Source of the DNA: Cryptomeria japonica
Lineage: Eukaryota > Streptophyta > Pinopsida > Cupressales > Cupressaceae
Length of the DNA stretch: 60,000 nucleotides
Assembly (NCBI RefSeq): GCF_030272615.1
Contig: NC_081408.1
Coordinates: forward strand, 64,988,546 to 65,048,545
Reading direction: 5' to 3'
Both the position numbers and the translations under genes were made by a program. How positions within the stretch are numbered: position 1 is the stretch's first letter; every line of letters starts with the position of its first letter. Positions 55,659-60,000 of this stretch are shown here, one piece after another. Below the pieces are notes generated by a model. It was not told where the DNA came from. It made no database searches and worked only from the letters and a program-made list of their open reading frames with translations.

Positions 55659-57600
55659 ATGGCTAAACAACAATATGGCATGGAATACATTAGTGTCCTA
55701 TATGAAGATCCTACACAAGAACCTATGCAAAGAATGCAACCTAGCAATCAAGATCAAACCCAAAATCGTAATATGGTTAACCAAGATGAACTCTCTCTGA
55801 AAGTGCAAACTTTCCTAGCAGACTCTTATAACCAAGAGATGATTGAAAAATTTATCCAGCATAATCCTACTACACTTCTAAAGGCCCTCCTTGAAAATGG
55901 AGCTCAACTTCCACCTAATTTTGATAAATCCACTCTTGGCCAACAACCACAAGGAGACCTCACTCCCACGCAGAATGTTGCACCTGTTATTCAAACCTAA
56001 TCAATTACATCCCCACCAATCATCCAAACTCAATCAATGCCACCTGCGGCACCTCCCCACGTGGTCTCCATCCCACCTTCTTCTTCCTTACCATCTATAC
56101 CACTATAAAATATGATCTCATGTATTCTCCTACATGCCTATATACCATCTTCTTCCATTCAACCACATATGTCTATCCCACAAACTTCACTTCCTGTCAA
56201 CAATGTCGCCAAATTTATCTGGGCTGCACTCAATCCTATCACAATAGTTTGTGGGCCGCAACCAACTATCACTCAAATCCCTCCGACATCGGTCATCACA
56301 TCTCACATTCCCTCCTCCTCATTATATCAATACATTGGTGGTGGTGCACCTTTCTTGACTCATCTGATTCTAGGGGAAAGTACAATCCATCATTATCAAA
56401 ATCCACAACAAGACCTCATTAAGGAAATTCAAGACATGAAAAATATCATCAAGGACATGAAAGAAGGGACTAATAAGAGGAAACCTTACTCATTTGAGGA
56501 ATTTTGTCCTTTTCCTTATCACCCATCTATATCAGTTGCACCCTACCCCCCAGGATTTGAGATCCCTAAATTCACCAAGTATGACGGCAAAGGAGATCCC
56601 CGTGACCATGTCCAAGAATTTCACATCTTATGCCAAGAAGTCTCCTATAGTCACCTATACCTTCATAGACTCTTCCCCAAGAGTCTCACAGGAGATGCAC
56701 TGGCATGGTTCTCATCTCTACCATGAGGTTCCATTGTCTCCTTTCTAGACTTAGCAGAGAAGTTTGTATCTCACTATGCCTACAACATGGCTAATGATGT
56801 TTCCATGATGAACCTGTGAAACACAAACCAAAGGCCTGGAGAGACTTTCGCCAACTTCTTGCAAAAATGGCGACATCTTATCAAGAATTTCCAATGGGAC
56901 ATGCCAAAACAACATCAAATTAAATTAGTTTAAAAGAACTTGGTACCTGAACTTTCAAGACCTCTGACATCTCAATGTATCAAATCCTTCTAAAAATTGA
57001 CTGATAAGGGCCTCTCCCTCGAACATGTCTTGCTGGAGGAAGGAATCATGAAACATTACCAAAGATCGACTCAAAGTTCTTCCTCTTATCATAATGATAA
57101 ACCAAAATTTTGGTCTAAAAACAAAATCATAGTCAATGACGGTGTAGCTGATGCAAAACAGGTCTAGACCATGGCCGCTCCCCCAAAACCCACCACCACT
57201 AATCATCAATTCAACAATCAAAACAATCAAAATCAATCCCAAAATCCCCACAACAATGTCTCAGTCCAAGGACGACCACCCCGATCCAATAACAGGACTC
57301 CAAGAGACTTCACTCCTCTTGTTGAGCCTATTGAAATGGTGTTTCAAAAACTTGTCGAAGCAAGCACAGTGGTTTTTCCGATCACTCACCCATTCGATCC
57401 CAATCAACCCAAACCTAGGTGGTATAATTAGAATGAATATTCTGAGTATCATTATATCAAGGGACATGATACACAAAAATGTATGAAGCTTAAAATCTAC
57501 ATCCAATATCTCATTGATAGGGGTGAAATTGAAGTAGAAATGCAAAACTTGGTATTAACAATGACAAACTTAAAATGTACCAGGAACCCTTCCTGAAACA
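55659..57600 (+). pseudogene. Gag of the second Tat-like element
   Basis: Starts at the ATG at 55659 (MAKQQYGMEYISVLYEDP). The Gag core is at 56490-56730: CPFPYHPSISVAPYPPGFE, IPKFTKYDGKGDPRDHV, LHRLFPKSLTGDALAWFSSL. It continues with FANFLQKWRHLIKNF and NLVPELSRPLT. The zinc knuckle reads YSEYHYIKGHDTQKC near 57430-57480, with Ser for the first Cys. The frame has about eight stops (TAA, TGA and TAG), and a frameshift near 57550 leads to the protease frame. The N-terminal half is Pro/Gln-rich with little conservation. Confidence 0.8.
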
Positions 57601-58520
57601 TGATAAGGGAAAAGGCTCATCATCTAATGCAGTGAAGTATGACTACACTAATCACATAACCAACTTTGACTCTTTAGTAGGCCGCATTGAGCCCACAGAC
57701 AATCATGTTAATGTCATAACTATCTAAGGAGTTAATCCTCCCCCTTCCCAAAGTAGACCCAATCCTACAAGGATAGTCAGTCAAGGCGCTATGCCTTCCA
57801 CCTCCTATTCCCAAAATGACTGCAATGTAACCACATGCCAAGGTAAAGTCATCGTCCAAAGAGCTCCTCCCCCACCAAAACCCCCACCCATGTCTTCCAC
57901 TCGTCGATATGACCTCCTTGACCAACTTGGGATGCCCCTCACATAGATCTCCATTCTAGAACTTCTCAAGACTTCCCCTATCCATAAAGAAATTTTGGAA
58001 CAATCCCTCCTTGAGTCTCATGTTCCTAATAATATCAATGCTACCCAATTCCAAGCTCTCATTGGAAACCTTGCTGCCCAGCAGCACCTTGTATTCTCCT
58101 CCAATGATGCTCCTACGAATGAAGACCACAATAAACCTTTGCACATCGAAGCCCTTATCTAGAAGCACAAGGTCAAATGTATTTTGATAGACGATGGATC
58201 TGGACTCAATCTGTGTACATACAAGTTAATAAAACAATTCGGACTTTTTGAGGACCTGTTAGATACATCAGGAAGGATCACAATAAAATCATATGATGAT
58301 GTAGAAAGAGTTTCAAAGGGCATGATCACCTTACCCCTTCAAGTGGGCCCTATGACAATTGAAACCCCTTGCCAAGTGCTAGATCTTGATCTCCCCTACA
58401 ACATTCTCATCGGTCTTCCATGGATTCACTCCTTGCAAGCCGTACCTTCCACTTATCACCAATACATCAAATTCCCCTTCAATGGAAGAGAGATCACTAT
58501 CAAAGGTGATCCTAAACCTT
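57600..58520 (+). pseudogene. Protease region of the second Tat-like element
   Basis: A linker (YQEPFLKHDKGKGSSSNAVK) is followed by ISILELLKTSPIHKEILE, nearly the same as ISILELLKISSAHKEVLD in the other Tat-like element. The active site KCILIDDGSGLNLC lies at about 58165-58215, then NILIGLPWIHSLQAVPSTYH. From 58184 the frame is open. In-frame stops upstream are TAA near 57725, TAG near 57943 and TAG near 58160. Confidence 0.82.
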
Positions 58521-59560
58521 TTCAATACTGCAAGCTCTTAGAGGGGAAACATCCATATCGTTGCCCACTAAATAGACCCTTGCCAACTCCTCCATCTGAC
58601 ACATCAAATGTTGCCTCCACCTCATCCCAACTAGACACACAAATTAAGATCTTGGATAATGGTTGTGGAGAATATAAAGTGGAGGATGTCTTATTAATAG
58701 GAAACCTCCCCCTATCTCCTAAGTCATTTGGCAAACCAGAAGAGCTCAAAAAAGATCAAAAACCAGTCATACAATGCAAAGATACCACCTTCCAGCAATG
58801 GGGCCCACTTGATGAGGAGAGCCTCGACACAGATATCTCTTCATGGTTGTATCGGGAAGAAGATGAAGATCCAACAAAAATATCTAAAAAAATGTATCCA
58901 AAAGCATTAGCTATAGTTGAAAAAATGGGTTGCAAAGGACACGGCTTGGGACTAGAGGAGAAAGGAAGAAAAGCACCCATAAATCCTATCTCCTAGAAGT
59001 ACAACAAAGGCTTAGGGTACACCTTGGTGCCTAAGATTACTATCGCTGGTGCCCCTTCAAGTCCTTTTTTGGATATCGAAAGCGTTGATGAAGAGGAGTT
59101 CCACGAAATGCCTTATGAATACAAAAAGGATATCTACTTTGACTCTCACATCATTGCCATCACCCCCATAACCACTCCCACTTCACATGAGCTACATCTT
59201 GTCCATCCTGAACTCATAGACTGGGGCCAACGAGACAAACCCACTTTAGATATCTACATCGATCATAATGCTCTCATTACTCTCTTGACTGTGCAAAATC
59301 TGGAAGATTGTAACAGAATAGATGGTATTCAGCTACACGAAAAGGGATACTATGGTAGTCAGGTCAATGCCCTTAGCCGCATAAAAGATAATCAAGGCAT
59401 AAAACATGATTCCCTTGCTGAAAACCTCTCTGAGACAGCTTTGGATGAACAAAAAATAAAAATAAATGGCGTATCCAAAAGTGATAACCTGGAAAAGGCA
59501 CTTGATGATGAGGGACTTGACCTCCCTACCATTGGTTACCTTCCACAGGATAGATAAAAT
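58521..59560 (+). pseudogene. G-patch and linker of the second Tat-like element
   Basis: The G-patch lies at about 58896-59020: ALAIVEKMGCKGHGLGLEEK, then a TAG at 58996, then KYNKGLGYTLVPK. It sits between protease and RT as in the element at 5281-20244. The linker to RT is about 180 residues, much shorter than the roughly 500 of the other element. It is acidic (FLDIESVDEEEFHEMPYEY), without a known domain. Confidence 0.72.
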
Positions 59561-60000
59561 TTGCTAATAGAAGAAACAAATAGTATCAACATGGGCACCG
59601 AAGTCATTCCAAAAAATGTGCTCATTGCCAAGTCCCTCATAGAAAAAGAGAAACAAGACTTCATCAACTTCCTTACAGAGGTAAAAATCAATTTTGCATG
59701 GTCCTATGCCGATATGCCAGGTTTGGATCCTACCATGGTGGTTCGCAATCTTGTTGTCCACCCCGATGTAAAACGTGTAAAATAGAAATTGCGCAAAATG
59801 CATCCACATATTGCACTCCTGGTTAAGGAAGAAATCCAAAAGATGTTGGACACAGAATTCATGAAACCAATAGACTACGCTGAATGGGTCTCTAACATTG
59901 TACCTATCAGTAAACCCACCAGGGGCATCCGCATCTGCACTGATTTCCGAGATCTAAATAGGGCTTGCCCTAAAGATGATTTCCCACTCCCCAACATAGA
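59561..60000 (+). pseudogene. Start of RT of the second Tat-like element
   Basis: INFAWSYADMPGLDPTMVV leads into RT, then HPDVKRVK, TAG at 59783, KLRKMHPHIALLVK, IDYAEWVSNIVPIS and CTDFRDLNRACPKDDFPLPN at the window end. The stop at 59783 replaces the Gln that the other Tat-like element keeps (VKQKLRKM). Confidence 0.88.

Larger units (their letters stand above)
51731..60000 (+). mobile_element. Second Tat-like LTR retrotransposon, 5' part
   Basis: It is inserted in the chromovirus at 51730/51731 and runs off the window end inside RT. LTR start TGTAGACA, primer-site-like TGGCACGCCCGGTGGGACC at 52994, a 2.6-kb leader, gag, protease, G-patch and RT start, all on the plus strand. Domain order and motifs parallel the element at 5281-20244, but LTR, primer and most of the leader differ. 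Several in-frame stops and one frameshift make it inactive. Confidence 0.88.

Noticed and set aside
1-60000. TAG recoded as glutamine
   Set aside because: Frequent TAG at Gln positions suggests it, but TGA, TAA and frameshifts also break the same frames and CHG deamination explains it without a changed code.

Overview
The window looks like a repeat-rich intergenic block of a large seed-plant nuclear genome; a gymnosperm is my guess, but no host gene is present to test it. The evidence is nested, decayed plant-type retroelements: Ty3/gypsy Tat-like elements with a dual RNase H, a chromodomain gypsy element, Ty1/copia remnants, plant L1-type LINEs with an RNase H tail, a plant mobile domain (PMD) gene and a Tourist-like MITE. 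I see no intact host gene, rRNA, tRNA gene or CRISPR array. Almost every coding region is broken by stops or frameshifts, so the annotation is mainly a map of transposon fossils.

Layout. 1-3566 is the 3' end of a plus-strand LTR retrotransposon carrying an antisense PMD gene (minus strand; TATA box, one intron, acidic tail), then a polypurine tract and LTR. 5281-20244 is a complete minus-strand Tat-like element of 14,964 bp: two 1,122-bp LTRs, ATTTT target duplication, PPT, a 40-nt tRNA-Lys-matching primer site, and one gag-pol frame of about 2,612 codons (gag, protease, G-patch, RT, RNase H, second RNase H, integrase) interrupted by 13 stops and no frameshift. 20245-24343 is non-coding. 24344-30081 is a minus-strand non-autonomous LTR element with no pol; it encodes a coiled-coil/CCHC protein and a long protein I do not recognise. 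30591-31392 is a solo LTR and 31702-32102 a MITE. 33620-34990 is a Ty1/copia pol fragment. About 35694-44070 is an L1-type LINE (ORF1, endonuclease, RT, zinc-binding region, RNase H, extra C-terminal segment), invaded by a 1.8-kb short LTR element at 41494-43318. 44580-45655 is a second, minus-strand, truncated LINE. 47849-51730 is the 3' half of a minus-strand chromovirus, cut by the LTR of a second Tat-like element (51731 to the window end, plus strand), which is complete through gag, protease and G-patch and runs off the end inside RT.

Two ancient copies of one non-repetitive stretch (copy A: 24188-24343, 30082-30590, 31393-32330; copy B: 45713-47848) act as each other's empty site. They confirm the boundaries of four insertions: the non-autonomous element, the solo LTR, the MITE and the chromovirus LTR.

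Most interesting signals: (1) paired stem-loops with a GCTTGC core, with partly compensatory changes, at the same spacing in the leaders of two diverged Tat-like elements; (2) a primer site matching 40 nt of tRNA-Lys(CUU) rather than the usual ~18; (3) the pol-less element with two unusual proteins; (4) the antisense, intron-containing PMD unit inside an LTR element; (5) in-frame stops that are mostly TAG at expected glutamines, the footprint of CAG-to-TAG deamination at methylated CHG sites.
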